A stretch of DNA of 64,000 nt from DASPGQ01 sp035457705 (GCA_035457705.1 DATIBD010000087.1:62001-126000), one strand, 5' to 3'; counted from the stretch's first letter, positions 25,707-37,293 are shown. Numbers and translations: made by a program. The notes: generated by a model from the letters alone, not told the origin.

Positions 25707-26087
25707 ATGACACGCAAAGCGTCTAGGCGATGGCTCGTGCTCCTCGCCATCCTGGTCCCGAGCGCATTCCTGCTGGCCGCGCAGGAATACCCATCGATCT
25801 CCTATCGGGATGCCGCCGACCATCTGGACGAGATCGTATGGGTCGAAGGAACGATTCTCCGGACAGAAAAAACCCCCGAGGGCGTCTACCTGCTGTTCAG
25901 CGCCAACGAGAAGTACGTGCGCCTGCTGATACCGACGGCGAACGTGAACAACTTCGATGGAAGCCTCCAGCACATGTACACTGGAAAGAAAGTCAAGGCC
26001 GTTGGGAAGGTCTCGAAGTACGGTTACAAGCTCATCGTCGGGATCAACGAGCCCAAACGGATTGTCGTCTCCGACGAGCAAACTTAG
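25707..26087 (+). CDS. Small secreted protein, probably OB-like beta fold
   Basis: The ATG at 25707 follows GAAGGAGGAAGC, a strong ribosome site, and gives 126 residues with a signal peptide (WLVLLAILVPSAFLLAA). The mature part is beta-rich: DEIVWVEGTILRTEKTPEGV, LLFSANEKYVRLLIP and GKKVKAVGKVSKYGYKLIVG. This pattern is reminiscent of small OB-fold periplasmic proteins (nucleic-acid-binding-like 'tRNA_anti' or BOF type). No ligand can be inferred. Confidence 0.75.
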   Translation: MTRKASRRWLVLLAILVPSAFLLAAQEYPSISYRDAADHLDEIVWVEGTILRTEKTPEGVYLLFSANEKYVRLLIPTANVNNFDGSLQHMYTGKKVKAVGKVSKYGYKLIVGINEPKRIVVSDEQT

Positions 26088-26171
26088 ATCGTCCACGCAT
26101 TCGGCAGGGAACGCGCCTCCAGAAATTTCCGCCACCCCCCGGAGGCCCCTGGGCTGGGTCCAGGGGGAAGC

Positions 26172-26200
26172 TTGCCAACGGCGTTTCTTTTTTCTAGTTT
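26172..26200 (+). promoter_or_regulatory. Possible promoter of the parC-parE operon
   Basis: TTGCCA (26172-26177), a 17-base spacer with a T-rich half, and TAGTTT (26195-26200). The -35 box matches five of six positions, the -10 box three. The transcript would begin about 23 bases before the TTG start, with AAAGGAGA in between. Confidence 0.42.
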
Positions 26201-26229
26201 ATTAGCGAACCAAAGGAGAAACGAGCCCG

Positions 26230-28719
<2,490 letters not shown>

Positions 28720-28730
28720 CGCGAGGTTCG

Positions 28731-30644
28731 ATGGCCACATACACCGCGAAAGACATCACCGTACTCCAGGGGCTCGAGCCCGTTCGCAAGCGTCCCGGAA
28801 TGTACATCGGAGGCGTTTCTGCCCAGGGGCTCCATCACCTGGTCTGGGAAATCCTCGACAACTCTGTGGACGAGGCCATGAACGGCTTCGCGAGCTCCAT
28901 CCACCTTACGCTGCACCGTGATGGGTCGTCGATCACCATCGCCGACGACGGCCGGGGCATCCCCGTCGATCGCCACCCCAAGGCCAAGAAGCCCGCCCTG
29001 GAGGTCATTTTCACGACGCTCCATGCGGGGGGCAAGTTCGACGGGCAGAACTACAAGACGGCGGGCGGGCTCCACGGTGTCGGAGCCTCGGTGGTGAACG
29101 CCCTCTCCTCGTCGCTCGTGGCCACCGTCAAGCGCGACGGGGGCGTTTATGAGCAGAAGTTCAAGGCGGGAATACCCGTCACCAAGCTCCGGAGAATCGG
29201 CAGCGGCCGCGGCTCGGGGACGACCATCACCTTCCATCCCGATCCCAAGATCTTCCCCAAGACCAAGTTCCAGCCCGAGATCATTCGCGAGAGGCTGGAG
29301 ACGACGAGCTACCTTCACAAGGGGCTCCGCATCACGTTCGAGGACGAAGCGAGCCGAGAGAAGCTCGTCTTCCAGCACGATAAAGGGATCGTCGCCTTCC
29401 TCGCGAAGATCGTCGAGGAGCGGAAGGCGAGGGCGGTTCACGAAGCGCCCTTCGCGCTCGAAAAAAACGGCGACGAGCGAGACGGAACGAGGATCCAGCT
29501 AGTGATGCAGTGGACGGAGTCCACCGACGAGTTCCTGAAGAGCTACGTCAACGGAATCCCCACCGGATCGGGCGGCTCCCACGAGAACGGCTTCCATTCC
29601 GGACTCGGCAAGGCGCTGCGCAACTACGTGGAAGCGCACAAGCTCACCCCAAAGGGCGTGACTCTGTCCTCGGAGGACCTGCGCGAGGGGCTCACCGGAG
29701 TGTTGAGCGTTTTCGTAACCGATCCACAGTTTCAAGGGCAGACCAAGGATCGACTCAACAACCCCGAGGTCCAGCAGCAGCTCGATGCCGCCCTGCGTCC
29801 CGCGCTCGAGCTCTGGCTCAACGAGAACCGTTCCACCGCCGAGTCGGTGATCGCCCGGATCATTCTGGCGGCACGGGCGCGCGAGGCTTCGCGGGCGGCT
29901 TCGGCGGCCATCACCCGCAAGACGGCGACCAAGGGACGATCGATGCTGCCCGGAAAGCTGAGCGACTGTACGGCGACGCGGACCGCGGAGACGGAGCTGT
30001 TCATCGTCGAAGGCGATTCCGCCGGCGGATCGGCCAAACAGGGACGCGATCGCACTCGCCAGGCGGTGCTCCCTCTCAGAGGCAAGGTCCTGAACGCCGA
30101 GCAGGCCTCTCTCGCGAAAGTCCTGGAGAACCGGGAGCTGGTGGACCTGGTGCAGGCGCTCGGATGCGGGCTGGGAAAGAGCTTCGACCTGGCAAAGCTC
30201 CGCTATCATCGCGTGGTGCTGCTCGCCGACGCCGACGCCGACGGGCACCACATCACGACTCTGCTGCTGACGTTTCTCTACCGCCACATGCCCGAGCTCA
30301 TCCGCGCCGGACGGGTGTACATCGCGCAGCCGCCGCTTTACCGCATCGACATCGGAAAAGAGACGTTCTGGGCAGCGGACGATCCCGACAAGGCTCGAAT
30401 CCTGGAAAAACACGGCAAGGGCAGGAAGGCGGATATCACGCGTTTCAAGGGCCTGGGGGAGATGATGCCGAAGGTTCTCTGGGACACGACGCTCAACCCC
30501 AAGACCCGCCGCCTCCTGCGCGTCAGCATCGAGGACGCGCTCCAGACCGACCGAGTCATTTCTGATTTGATGGGCAAGGATCCGCAGGCGCGCTTCCATT
30601 TCATCATGGAGCACGCGCCCGAAGCCGAACAGCTCGACGTGTGA
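28731..30644 (+). CDS. parE: DNA topoisomerase IV (type IIA) subunit B, ATPase
   Basis: The ATPase half of the enzyme encoded by the preceding gene. Residues 1-220 are the GHKL domain (EILDNSVDEAMNG, ADDGRGIPVD, GLHGVGASVVNALS). The transducer follows, and then the TOPRIM domain with ELFIVEGDSAGGSAKQGRDR and LLADADADGHHI. The end RFKGLGEMMPKVLWDTTLNP is typical. It is 637 residues, the standard length for ParE or short GyrB. The A-before-B order is the reverse of the usual parE-parC operon. Confidence 0.93.
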   Translation: MATYTAKDITVLQGLEPVRKRPGMYIGGVSAQGLHHLVWEILDNSVDEAMNGFASSIHLTLHRDGSSITIADDGRGIPVDRHPKAKKPALEVIFTTLHAGGKFDGQNYKTAGGLHGVGASVVNALSSSLVATVKRDGGVYEQKFKAGIPVTKLRRIGSGRGSGTTITFHPDPKIFPKTKFQPEIIRERLETTSYLHKGLRITFEDEASREKLVFQHDKGIVAFLAKIVEERKARAVHEAPFALEKNGDERDGTRIQLVMQWTESTDEFLKSYVNGIPTGSGGSHENGFHSGLGKALRNYVEAHKLTPKGVTLSSEDLREGLTGVLSVFVTDPQFQGQTKDRLNNPEVQQQLDAALRPALELWLNENRSTAESVIARIILAARAREASRAASAAITRKTATKGRSMLPGKLSDCTATRTAETELFIVEGDSAGGSAKQGRDRTRQAVLPLRGKVLNAEQASLAKVLENRELVDLVQALGCGLGKSFDLAKLRYHRVVLLADADADGHHITTLLLTFLYRHMPELIRAGRVYIAQPPLYRIDIGKETFWAADDPDKARILEKHGKGRKADITRFKGLGEMMPKVLWDTTLNPKTRRLLRVSIEDALQTDRVISDLMGKDPQARFHFIMEHAPEAEQLDV

Positions 30645-30647
30645 AGC

Positions 30648-31868
30648 TTGCGCTCGAAGGCGGTTCTCCTCGTCGTTCTCGGCTCGACCCTGGCGGCAGT
30701 GCTGGTCGCGACGCTCGTGGAGCTCGACACCCCCACACTCGGACGCGCGGTGCTCGGTCGTGCGAGCGAGGCATCGGAGATGGCTCTCGAAGCCTCGCGC
30801 TTTCGTTTCCACCTGCTCAGGGGACTCACGATAGAGGGGGTTCGGGCGAGGTCGGCTCGCCCCGGCTACCGCTTCGACATGGAGCTCGGGCGCCTGCGAT
30901 TCGAGCACGAGCTTCGCTCACTCATCCGGGGCCGGCTGGCGATCGTGCGCGTCGTGGCCGAATCGCCGCGCTTGCAGATTCGTGTCGGCACGAGAGGGGC
31001 GAGCCTCGCGCCGCAGCGCGACCCGGACCGGCCGAGGGCCTCCGCGAACCGCGGCGAGATGCGCAGCCTGCCCGACGCGTCGGATGAAGAGCGAGGGAAG
31101 CCCGCGATCGATGTCGAGCTCGCGGTCACGGAGCTCGTGATCGAGAACGGGGCTCTCTTGGTGCTCGACCTGAGAGATGGGGAGAGAGTCGCGCTCGACG
31201 GCATCGAGCTGACGCTCCAAGAGCCCCGGTTCGATCGCAATGCGTTGAGTCTCGTTCACGGTCTCAACGCCTCGGGAGAGCTCCGCGCCTCCGAGATTCG
31301 CTTCGCCTCGACGCGTCTTTCGGACGTGAGCGGCCGGATGGAAATTGGTCGAGGCAGGCTCGAGCTCGACGATCTGCGATTCGCCATCGGAGCTCGGAGG
31401 CTTTCGGGAAAGCTCGGGCTCGACGGAAACGTCCTGCCGTTCCGCTACGAGATTTCCTTCGATACCGGCTCCCTCGACGTGCCTCCCTGGGCGAGAGGCG
31501 TGCGGGCGCGCATCGAGGGAAGGGGATTCGGGCTCGACGCGAGGAACTTCACCGGGGCGGGCGCGCTCGCCGTTGCCGCGGGCGTCCTGCCCGATGTGCC
31601 GTGGGTGAGGATCCTCGGGCAAGCTTCGGGTATCGACGAGCTCGCGGGTGCTCCGTTCGACTCGGCCGACGTGCCGTTCGAGGTGAGCCGCGGCACGGTT
31701 CGCGTTCAGCCGTTCGAGCTCAAAACCTCGGGGACCAGCTGGCGGGTCGAGGGCACGATCGATCTGCGGGGGCCGATCGTTCTGACCTTTAGTCGCGGAC
31801 AAGACGTCGTTCGCCTCGAAGGCGACCCCGACGCCCCAGTGATGACGATTATCGATCGACGACCGTAA
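30648..31868 (+). CDS. AsmA-like/DUF748-like membrane-anchored protein
   Basis: A TTG three bases after parE gives 406 residues with one N-terminal hydrophobic segment (AVLLVVLGSTLAAVLVATLV). The rest is an extended beta-rich region with repeating amphipathic strands (FRFHLLRGLTIEGVRARS, LRGPIVLTFSRGQDVVRL), as in AsmA-type proteins that bridge the periplasm and move lipids. It is shorter than most AsmA proteins. Its 3' end overlaps the convergent minus-strand gene by 20 bases. Confidence 0.72.
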   Translation: MRSKAVLLVVLGSTLAAVLVATLVELDTPTLGRAVLGRASEASEMALEASRFRFHLLRGLTIEGVRARSARPGYRFDMELGRLRFEHELRSLIRGRLAIVRVVAESPRLQIRVGTRGASLAPQRDPDRPRASANRGEMRSLPDASDEERGKPAIDVELAVTELVIENGALLVLDLRDGERVALDGIELTLQEPRFDRNALSLVHGLNASGELRASEIRFASTRLSDVSGRMEIGRGRLELDDLRFAIGARRLSGKLGLDGNVLPFRYEISFDTGSLDVPPWARGVRARIEGRGFGLDARNFTGAGALAVAAGVLPDVPWVRILGQASGIDELAGAPFDSADVPFEVSRGTVRVQPFELKTSGTSWRVEGTIDLRGPIVLTFSRGQDVVRLEGDPDAPVMTIIDRRP

Positions 31869-32697
31869 CCTGGACGTGAACGTTCGTCCAGCAGCACTGA
31901 GCGCCGCCGCCTCCGTCGCCGGAGACGTCGTTCGCCTGGAGGCGAAGGATGTAGCTTCCCGCCTCGCTGAAGCTCGCGGTCGTCGTGGCCTTGCCCTCCG
32001 ATTCATCGATCTCGGGCTCGGCTTTGTCGAAGCTCACGTCGCCCGGACCGCGGTACTTGCTCCAGATCAGATGAAGCGGAGGACCGTCCCGCTCGCGACT
32101 GTAAGCATTCACCACACCGTCGTCCATCCCCCAGACCGTCAGGGCGACGGGCTCCGAGAGCGTCGTCTCCAGGGAAGCGGCGATTCCGCTTGGGGGGCCT
32201 TGAAATGGCTTGCCGTCCGGTGCGAACCGCACCACCGGCGGTGTGTTTCCCTGGGCCGCGTCTCGGAGAGGCTCGACTTCCCAGAGAGGATTCAGGCCCA
32301 TGGGAATCTGGGTGGTCTGATTGTTCGCGACGAGCGTCCACGTCAGCTTCTTGCCGGCAAAGTCGGCGGGCACCTTGATGGTGAACACCCCCCATTGCCT
32401 TCGTGGCAGGAAGTGCGTCGGCTGGCCCTGATCGGGTCCCCCGGGCTCGATGTGGTTGTTCGGCCCGATGGGTATGTCGAGGGTCTCCTCGAGGTTTCGA
32501 TTGAAATAACCGACGAGCAAGCTGTAGGTGCCGTCTTCGTTCCTGAGCCACCCTTCGTAGGCGGCGGTGACGCTCTGACCGGAATTCTTGGCAGGATCGA
32601 GAGGGAGCTGTGTCGCCGGGCTCGAGCCTAGGGCCGGGAGCGTGCCGAGAAGACTCAGGACCAAAGCCTTTCGGATCGCAGGAATGAAACGTCTCAT
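31849..32697 (-). CDS. Secreted protein of unknown function, partner of the PHM-like cytochrome
   Basis: I do not recognise a named family. The 282 residues have a signal peptide (ALVLSLLGTLPALGSSPA) and two beta-sandwich-like parts: one with LLVGYFNRNLEETLDIPIG, one near the end with ASFSEAGSYILRLQANDVSG, which is PKD/Ig-like. A CC pair sits near the C-terminus (QCCWTNVHV). It starts 20 bases after the cytochrome gene and is probably co-transcribed. The proline- and glycine-rich stretch GPNNHIEPGGPDQGQP and the late alpha-poor sequence suggest an extracytoplasmic binding role. Confidence 0.75.
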   Translation of the reverse strand: MRRFIPAIRKALVLSLLGTLPALGSSPATQLPLDPAKNSGQSVTAAYEGWLRNEDGTYSLLVGYFNRNLEETLDIPIGPNNHIEPGGPDQGQPTHFLPRRQWGVFTIKVPADFAGKKLTWTLVANNQTTQIPMGLNPLWEVEPLRDAAQGNTPPVVRFAPDGKPFQGPPSGIAASLETTLSEPVALTVWGMDDGVVNAYSRERDGPPLHLIWSKYRGPGDVSFDKAEPEIDESEGKATTTASFSEAGSYILRLQANDVSGDGGGGAQCCWTNVHVQVTVVDR

Positions 32698-32717
32698 CGC
32701 GAACGAGTGAGATGGTT

Positions 32718-34046
32718 TTACGGCTGCTGATCGGTGGTGGGCGCCGGTACGTTCTTCCTCGCTTCGAGCTCCGCCTCGTAGTCCTCGTCGCTCATGTAAG
32801 TGATGTTCACCCAGGCGTGCGCCATCTCATCCACCGTACGGTCGCCCCAGCCGACCCACTGAGTCGGGTCGGGGTTCGACCGGTTCGCCGCGGTGTTGTC
32901 GTGCCACGCGGTGAAGTTGAGGATCGTACCTCGGGGCAAGAGCGGCGCCACGTTGTCGGCGTAGACGTAGTTGTTGTGCCAGTTGAATTGGAAGTGGTCC
33001 ACGTGACTCAGGACGTGCCTTTCGCCGTTCGGAAGCACGGCTTCCATCGACATCGCCTTTCCCCGAAGGTGCATGTGGGGCTGGAAGTTCTCGACGCGTC
33101 CCGCCTGCTTCATCACGTGGAAGCCCTGATGTACGGAAACGGTGTTCGGCGGAATGTCGAGTCCCTTCGAGCCCCCGTTGATCGCGTGGAACAGGCCCAG
33201 GACCTGGCGGTACTTGGGCGTCTCGCCCTCGGGGTAGAAGTAGATGGCCAGCTGCGCCTGGCTCGTGATCTCCTCGCCCACGGCGTGATAGTGGATGTCC
33301 CAGGCGATCTTCGATCCGGGGAGCATCAGCTTGCCGCTGTTCGGTCGCATGAGCTCGCCCTGTTTTCCCACGGCCCACTCCATGAACAACCCGGGACCGA
33401 TGTCCTCCTCGTCGTTGGTTCGGTCGGCTTGCGGCTCTTCTTGCTGCAGCCGGGCGAGCGCGTGGTGGGTGATCCGTCTTCCCTCGACCGGATCCGGACG
33501 AATCTCGATCGCGCGTACCCAGCGGGGCTCGGTCAGGCCGGTCTCCACCACCGGTCGGTACCATACGTCCTGTGCCTGCGCCGGCATCGTATAAGCAGGC
33601 GACTCGACGATCAGGTCGGGCTCGTCGAAGATCGGGGCGAACATCCACCCGTCGTGCTCGGGCCAACTGACGGGAGGCGGCATGTCGTTCGGGTCACCTT
33701 TGGGGGCGCCCGATTCGACCCACGCCACGATCGTCGCGATTTGATCGTCGCTGAGCGATCGGTCGTTCTTGAACTCCTGGATGCCGACGGTCTTGTCGAT
33801 GTGCCACGGCGGCATGTAGCGCGAAACCACGGCCTCTTCGATCGCCCTGGCCCACGGGCGGATCTCTTCATAGCTCACGAGCGACATGGGCGCGATGGAG
33901 CCGTCGCGGTGGCACGACTCGCACTTCTGCTGAAAAATCGGAGCGATATCCTTGGTGAACGTTACGCGTTGCTCGGATGCTTGCGCCAAGGCTCCCGCGA
34001 CGAGGAGACCGACGAACGCCACGACGAGTGAGCGCTTCTCCCTCAT
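32718..34046 (-). CDS. c-type cytochrome with PHM-like copper monooxygenase domain
   Basis: The 442-residue secreted protein has a signal peptide (LVVAFVGLLVAGALA) and one heme-binding motif C42-E-S-C45-H46, then FTKDIAPIFQQK and MPPWHIDKTVG typical of planctomycete/acidobacterial cytochromes. The C-terminal two thirds resemble peptidylglycine alpha-hydroxylating monooxygenase: RRITHHALARL, WDIHYHAVG, FQPHMHLRGKAMSM and late Met/His residues could supply two copper sites. The ATG at 34046 has GGGAGCC just before it; the frame begins 10 codons earlier without features. Substrate unknown; an oxidative role in the periplasm is inferred. Confidence 0.85.
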   Translation of the reverse strand: MREKRSLVVAFVGLLVAGALAQASEQRVTFTKDIAPIFQQKCESCHRDGSIAPMSLVSYEEIRPWARAIEEAVVSRYMPPWHIDKTVGIQEFKNDRSLSDDQIATIVAWVESGAPKGDPNDMPPPVSWPEHDGWMFAPIFDEPDLIVESPAYTMPAQAQDVWYRPVVETGLTEPRWVRAIEIRPDPVEGRRITHHALARLQQEEPQADRTNDEEDIGPGLFMEWAVGKQGELMRPNSGKLMLPGSKIAWDIHYHAVGEEITSQAQLAIYFYPEGETPKYRQVLGLFHAINGGSKGLDIPPNTVSVHQGFHVMKQAGRVENFQPHMHLRGKAMSMEAVLPNGERHVLSHVDHFQFNWHNNYVYADNVAPLLPRGTILNFTAWHDNTAANRSNPDPTQWVGWGDRTVDEMAHAWVNITYMSDEDYEAELEARKNVPAPTTDQQP

Positions 34047-34246
34047 GACTGGCTCCCTTCCCGGCTCTGCCGCCACCCGGTCAATCAGGGCAGCATGCCG
34101 CCACGCTCAAACATAAACGATGACGAGGGGGGAAAACAACTAGAGTGCTCAATGCCATGGCGGGACCCGTAATCGATCGTGCCGCCACGGCTCGGGATGC
34201 TTACGGCGCGGCAGGCGCGCCGGGCTCGCTCCGCTCGCGCGGGCTG

Positions 34247-34274
34247 GACTGTACTTTTTCATCAGCCTGCTAGG
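34247..34274. other. Possible dispersed-repeat segment at the end of the glycosyltransferase operon
   Basis: The 28 bases include ACTTTTTCATCAGCCTGCTA, a sequence style I recall as recurring between genes of several GC-rich phyla and at IS ends. I cannot verify that here and only one copy occurs in the window. The rest of the 34047-34274 gap is GC-rich with direct GCTCGC repeats and no clear gene or terminator. Confidence 0.25.
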
Positions 34275-35192
34275 TTACCGGTCGCGGTTCTCGAATCGCA
34301 GCGCCGCGATCTGCTCCGACAGGAGCCCGAAAACGAATAGCACCGCCGAGAACATGATCAGCAGAACCGAGGTGTCGGTGATGTCGGTCGCTGTCGCGAT
34401 GGTATAAGCCATATAGCCGAGGCCGGCCAGGAAGAAGAACAACGCGAGGGGGACGATCACCCGAAGGGGGCTGAAGAGCGTGACGATCCTGAGAATGATC
34501 ATCACGAAGCGCCACACTTCCCACAGGGGGCGCATCTTGCTCGTCGAGCGCCGATCTCTCTTCTTCCCCTCGATGGGGACGAAGGCGACGTTGTAGCCGG
34601 CCTTGAGGAACGCGAGCGTGCTCGTCGACGGATAACTGAAACCGTTGGGGAGCAGATGCAGGAACTCGCGGAACCGCTCCCGGCGTGCCGCGCGGAAGCC
34701 CGACGTCAGGTCGTCGATTCGAAATCCCGCGAGCATCGAGGCGAACCGGTTGAGGGCCGCGTTTCCCAATGCCCGAAAGAAGCTGGCCTGCCCCCGGTGG
34801 GAGCGCGCGCCCACCACGAGATCGTGCTCGTCGAGCTTCGCGAGGAGCGCCGGAATCGATCCCGGCGGGTGCTGGCCGTCGGCGTCGATGAGCAGAATGA
34901 ACTCCCCGGTCGCGGCTCGCACCGCGGTCTTCACCGCGGCGCCGTTGCCCTTGTTGTAGGGATGGCGAATCACCGTCGCCCCCGCGGCTGCTGCCCGTTT
35001 TCCGGTCTCGTCCTTGGAGCCGTCGTCCACGACGAGGATCTCTTTCCAGGGTCCGAGCGCTCCGATCTCGCTCAGGAGCTCGCCGATCGCGACCTCCTCC
35101 CCGAATGCGGGCACGAGAACGCTGGTTCGTCGGGTGATACTGGCCGTGCCTCGCGCGGCCTTCTGGCGGCGCGACGAGGGGGCGTCTTCCAT
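34275..35192 (-). CDS. Family 2 glycosyltransferase, dolichol-phosphate-mannose synthase-like
   Basis: The 305-residue protein transfers a sugar from a nucleotide donor, probably onto a lipid phosphate carrier. The GT-A fold shows VLVPAFGEEVAIGELLSE, VVDDGSKDETG and the DxD-type LLIDADGQHPPGS. The C-terminal third has two transmembrane segments (LRVIVPLALFFFLAGLGYMA and TSVLLIMFSAVLFVFGLLSE). The start is the ATG at 35192, preceded by GAGGTGAGC; the longer frame upstream overlaps the previous gene. It is 8 bases after the second glycosyltransferase. Confidence 0.9.
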   Translation of the reverse strand: MEDAPSSRRQKAARGTASITRRTSVLVPAFGEEVAIGELLSEIGALGPWKEILVVDDGSKDETGKRAAAAGATVIRHPYNKGNGAAVKTAVRAATGEFILLIDADGQHPPGSIPALLAKLDEHDLVVGARSHRGQASFFRALGNAALNRFASMLAGFRIDDLTSGFRAARRERFREFLHLLPNGFSYPSTSTLAFLKAGYNVAFVPIEGKKRDRRSTSKMRPLWEVWRFVMIILRIVTLFSPLRVIVPLALFFFLAGLGYMAYTIATATDITDTSVLLIMFSAVLFVFGLLSEQIAALRFENRDR

Positions 35193-35200
35193 CACCACGC

Positions 35201-36232
35201 TCACCTCTTCGAGCCCTCCCGCGCCCGCGAGCCGGCCGACTCCATTTCGTCGGGCCGGTCCTCGACTTCGTCGGGGCCGCCGGCTTCCAATTCGTCCAGT
35301 CGGTCTTCCAGCAGCCGCTGGCGATACAACACTTCCTCGAGAAGTCTTCTCACCGAGGCCATGATGTCCGCCACCAGGCCGATCAGCAGAATCATGAAAC
35401 CAATCGTCAGGAACCAGCCGGCGGCGATCACCGACTGTACGTGCCCCTGGCCTTCCCCGATCCACCAGAAGTAGAGATAGCGCAAGGCGGGAACGGCGCC
35501 CACCGAAAGAAAAACCGCGCCGATGTAACTGAAGATCTTCAGCGGCTCGTACATCGCGTAGATGCGCACGATGGTTGCCGCCGAGCGCTTCACGTAATCC
35601 CAGTTGTTTCGAATCAGGCGGCTCGGTCGCGTGGTTCTTGGCTCGATGGAAACTTGGGCAATGGAGAGCCTCTTCTTTCCCGCCTGGATAATGGTCTCGA
35701 GCGTGTACGTGTAGTCGGAGACGAGGTTGAGGCGCTGGGCCGCGTTGCGGCTGAAGGCTCGAAAGCCACTCGTGGTGTCGGGAACCTTGGTTCCCGACAC
35801 CTGCCGAACGACCCAGCTTCCGAGGCTCTGGAGCCTCTTCTTGGAAGTCGAAAAATGCGCGACGTCGCTCACCTGCCGGTCCCCGATCACGATGTCTGCT
35901 TCACGCCTCAAGATGGGGGCGACGAGTCGGGGGATGTCCGCGCCGGGATACTGGTTGTCGGCATCGGTATTGACGATGACATCGGCTCCGAGTGCGAGCG
36001 CGGTGTCGATCCCGGTCTTGAAGCTAGCGGCGAGGCCCCGGCTCTTCGACGAGCGCACCACGTGGTCGACGCCGTAGCGGTGGGCGACCTCGGCCGTTCC
36101 GTCGACCGATCCGTCGTCGATCACCAGGATCTCGACGGCGTCGATGCCCTCGATGTGGCGCGGAATCTCCGCAAGCGTCGCCGGCAGCGTCTCCGCTTCG
36201 TTGAGACACGGAATCTGCACGATGAGCTTCAT
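35201..36232 (-). CDS. Family 2 glycosyltransferase with C-terminal membrane segments
   Basis: Another GT-A enzyme of the polyprenyl-phosphate glycosyltransferase type. Motifs include VQIPCLNEAETLPATLAEI, VIDDGSVDGTAEVAHRYG and NTDADNQYPGADI. After the catalytic domain come two to three hydrophobic segments (IFSYIGAVFLSVGAVPALRY, VIAAGWFLTIGFMILLIGLV) and a charged, Glu-rich tail that could be cytoplasmic. The ATG at 36232 gives MKLIVQIP; a TTG two codons earlier overlaps ychF. The adjacency of two such enzymes suggests they decorate the same carrier or polymer. Confidence 0.9.
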   Translation of the reverse strand: MKLIVQIPCLNEAETLPATLAEIPRHIEGIDAVEILVIDDGSVDGTAEVAHRYGVDHVVRSSKSRGLAASFKTGIDTALALGADVIVNTDADNQYPGADIPRLVAPILRREADIVIGDRQVSDVAHFSTSKKRLQSLGSWVVRQVSGTKVPDTTSGFRAFSRNAAQRLNLVSDYTYTLETIIQAGKKRLSIAQVSIEPRTTRPSRLIRNNWDYVKRSAATIVRIYAMYEPLKIFSYIGAVFLSVGAVPALRYLYFWWIGEGQGHVQSVIAAGWFLTIGFMILLIGLVADIMASVRRLLEEVLYRQRLLEDRLDELEAGGPDEVEDRPDEMESAGSRAREGSKR

Positions 36233-36234
36233 GG

Positions 36235-37293
36235 TCAAACGTTGAAACGAAACAGGACCACGTCGGCCTCGGCGATGGGATACTCCTTGCCTTCCAGCCG
36301 GAGAAGCCCCTTGTCGCGGCAGGCGCTCCAGGAGCCCTCGCGGACGAGGATGTCATAAGGAACGACCTCGGCGCGAATGAAACCGCGCTCCATGTCGCTG
36401 TGGATCGCACCCGCGGCTTTCCCCGCTTTCGTGTCGCGGGGAACGACCCAGGCGCGCGACTCCGGATCCCCCGCGGTATAGAACGTAACGAGCTTCATGA
36501 GCTCGAAGGTCGAGCGGACGATTCGCTCCACCACGCTTTCATTCAAGCCCATATCGTTGCGAAAGGCCGTGGCTTCATCGGCGGAAAGCTCGGCCAGCTC
36601 GGCCTCGATTTTGGCGGAAACGACGACAAAAGCAAAACTTCCTTCCGCCTGGAATCGCGAAAGCCCCATCCTGTCGGGGAGGTCGCTCGTCGCGGCTTCG
36701 TTCTCGCCCACGTTCACGACGACGAGCATGGGCTTTGCCGTGAGAAGGGCGTAGCCCCTGAGTGCGTCGAGCTCCTCGTGCGCAAGCGAGGCTCGCAGCG
36801 ATCGGCCCTCGGCGAGCGCGTCTCGGGCTCTCTGGAGAAGGGGAATCTCACTGGCGTCACCTTTCCGGCCCTTCTTCACGTCGGCCTCGATCCGCTCGAG
36901 CCGTCTCTCGACCACGCCGAGGTCCGAGAGCGTCAGCTCGAGCTCCAGGACCTCCAGATCGCGAACGGGGTCCACCGAGCCCTCGGGATGGGGTACCGAC
37001 GGATCCTCGAAGGCGCGAACGACGTTAACGAGAACGTCGACCCCCCTGAGGCTCCCCAGATCGATCTTGTCCCGACGATCTTTCGCGAGGCTCGGGATGA
37101 GAACGAGCTCGATGGTCGCGTAGCTCGTCTTTCGCGAGTCGTGGATCCGAGTGAGCACCGGAAGCTTGTCGTCGGGCACCTTGAGAACCCCGTATTGTTC
37201 CGCACGACCCGAGCCCGTGCCGGCGGCTCGGGTCAAGAGGCGGAACAGCGTGCGCTTCCCCACGCCCTCGAGCCCGATGATGCCAGCCTTCAT
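36235..37293 (-). CDS. ychF: YchF/OLA1-family ATPase with unusual P-loop
   Basis: YchF is a ribosome-associated, ATP-preferring member of the Obg-like GTPases. The protein has the family C-terminus: the TGS domain with FIRAEVVPYDILVREGSW and the end KEYPIAEADVVLFRFNV. The nucleotide base site is NVGE, the YchF NxxE form. The P-loop reads GLEGVGKRT where YchF normally has GLPNVGKST, so the Mg-binding Ser is Arg. The start giving MKAGIIGLE is chosen on family grounds; ATG 37308 would add MPDAF. It heads the minus-strand glycosyltransferase operon, with two bases to the next start. Confidence 0.88.
   Translation of the reverse strand: MKAGIIGLEGVGKRTLFRLLTRAAGTGSGRAEQYGVLKVPDDKLPVLTRIHDSRKTSYATIELVLIPSLAKDRRDKIDLGSLRGVDVLVNVVRAFEDPSVPHPEGSVDPVRDLEVLELELTLSDLGVVERRLERIEADVKKGRKGDASEIPLLQRARDALAEGRSLRASLAHEELDALRGYALLTAKPMLVVVNVGENEAATSDLPDRMGLSRFQAEGSFAFVVVSAKIEAELAELSADEATAFRNDMGLNESVVERIVRSTFELMKLVTFYTAGDPESRAWVVPRDTKAGKAAGAIHSDMERGFIRAEVVPYDILVREGSWSACRDKGLLRLEGKEYPIAEADVVLFRFNV

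Noticed and set aside
26146..26166. Hairpin CCCCTGG/CCAGGGG before parC as a terminator
   Set aside because: The T-rich stretch is about 20 bases further on and is better explained as promoter spacer.
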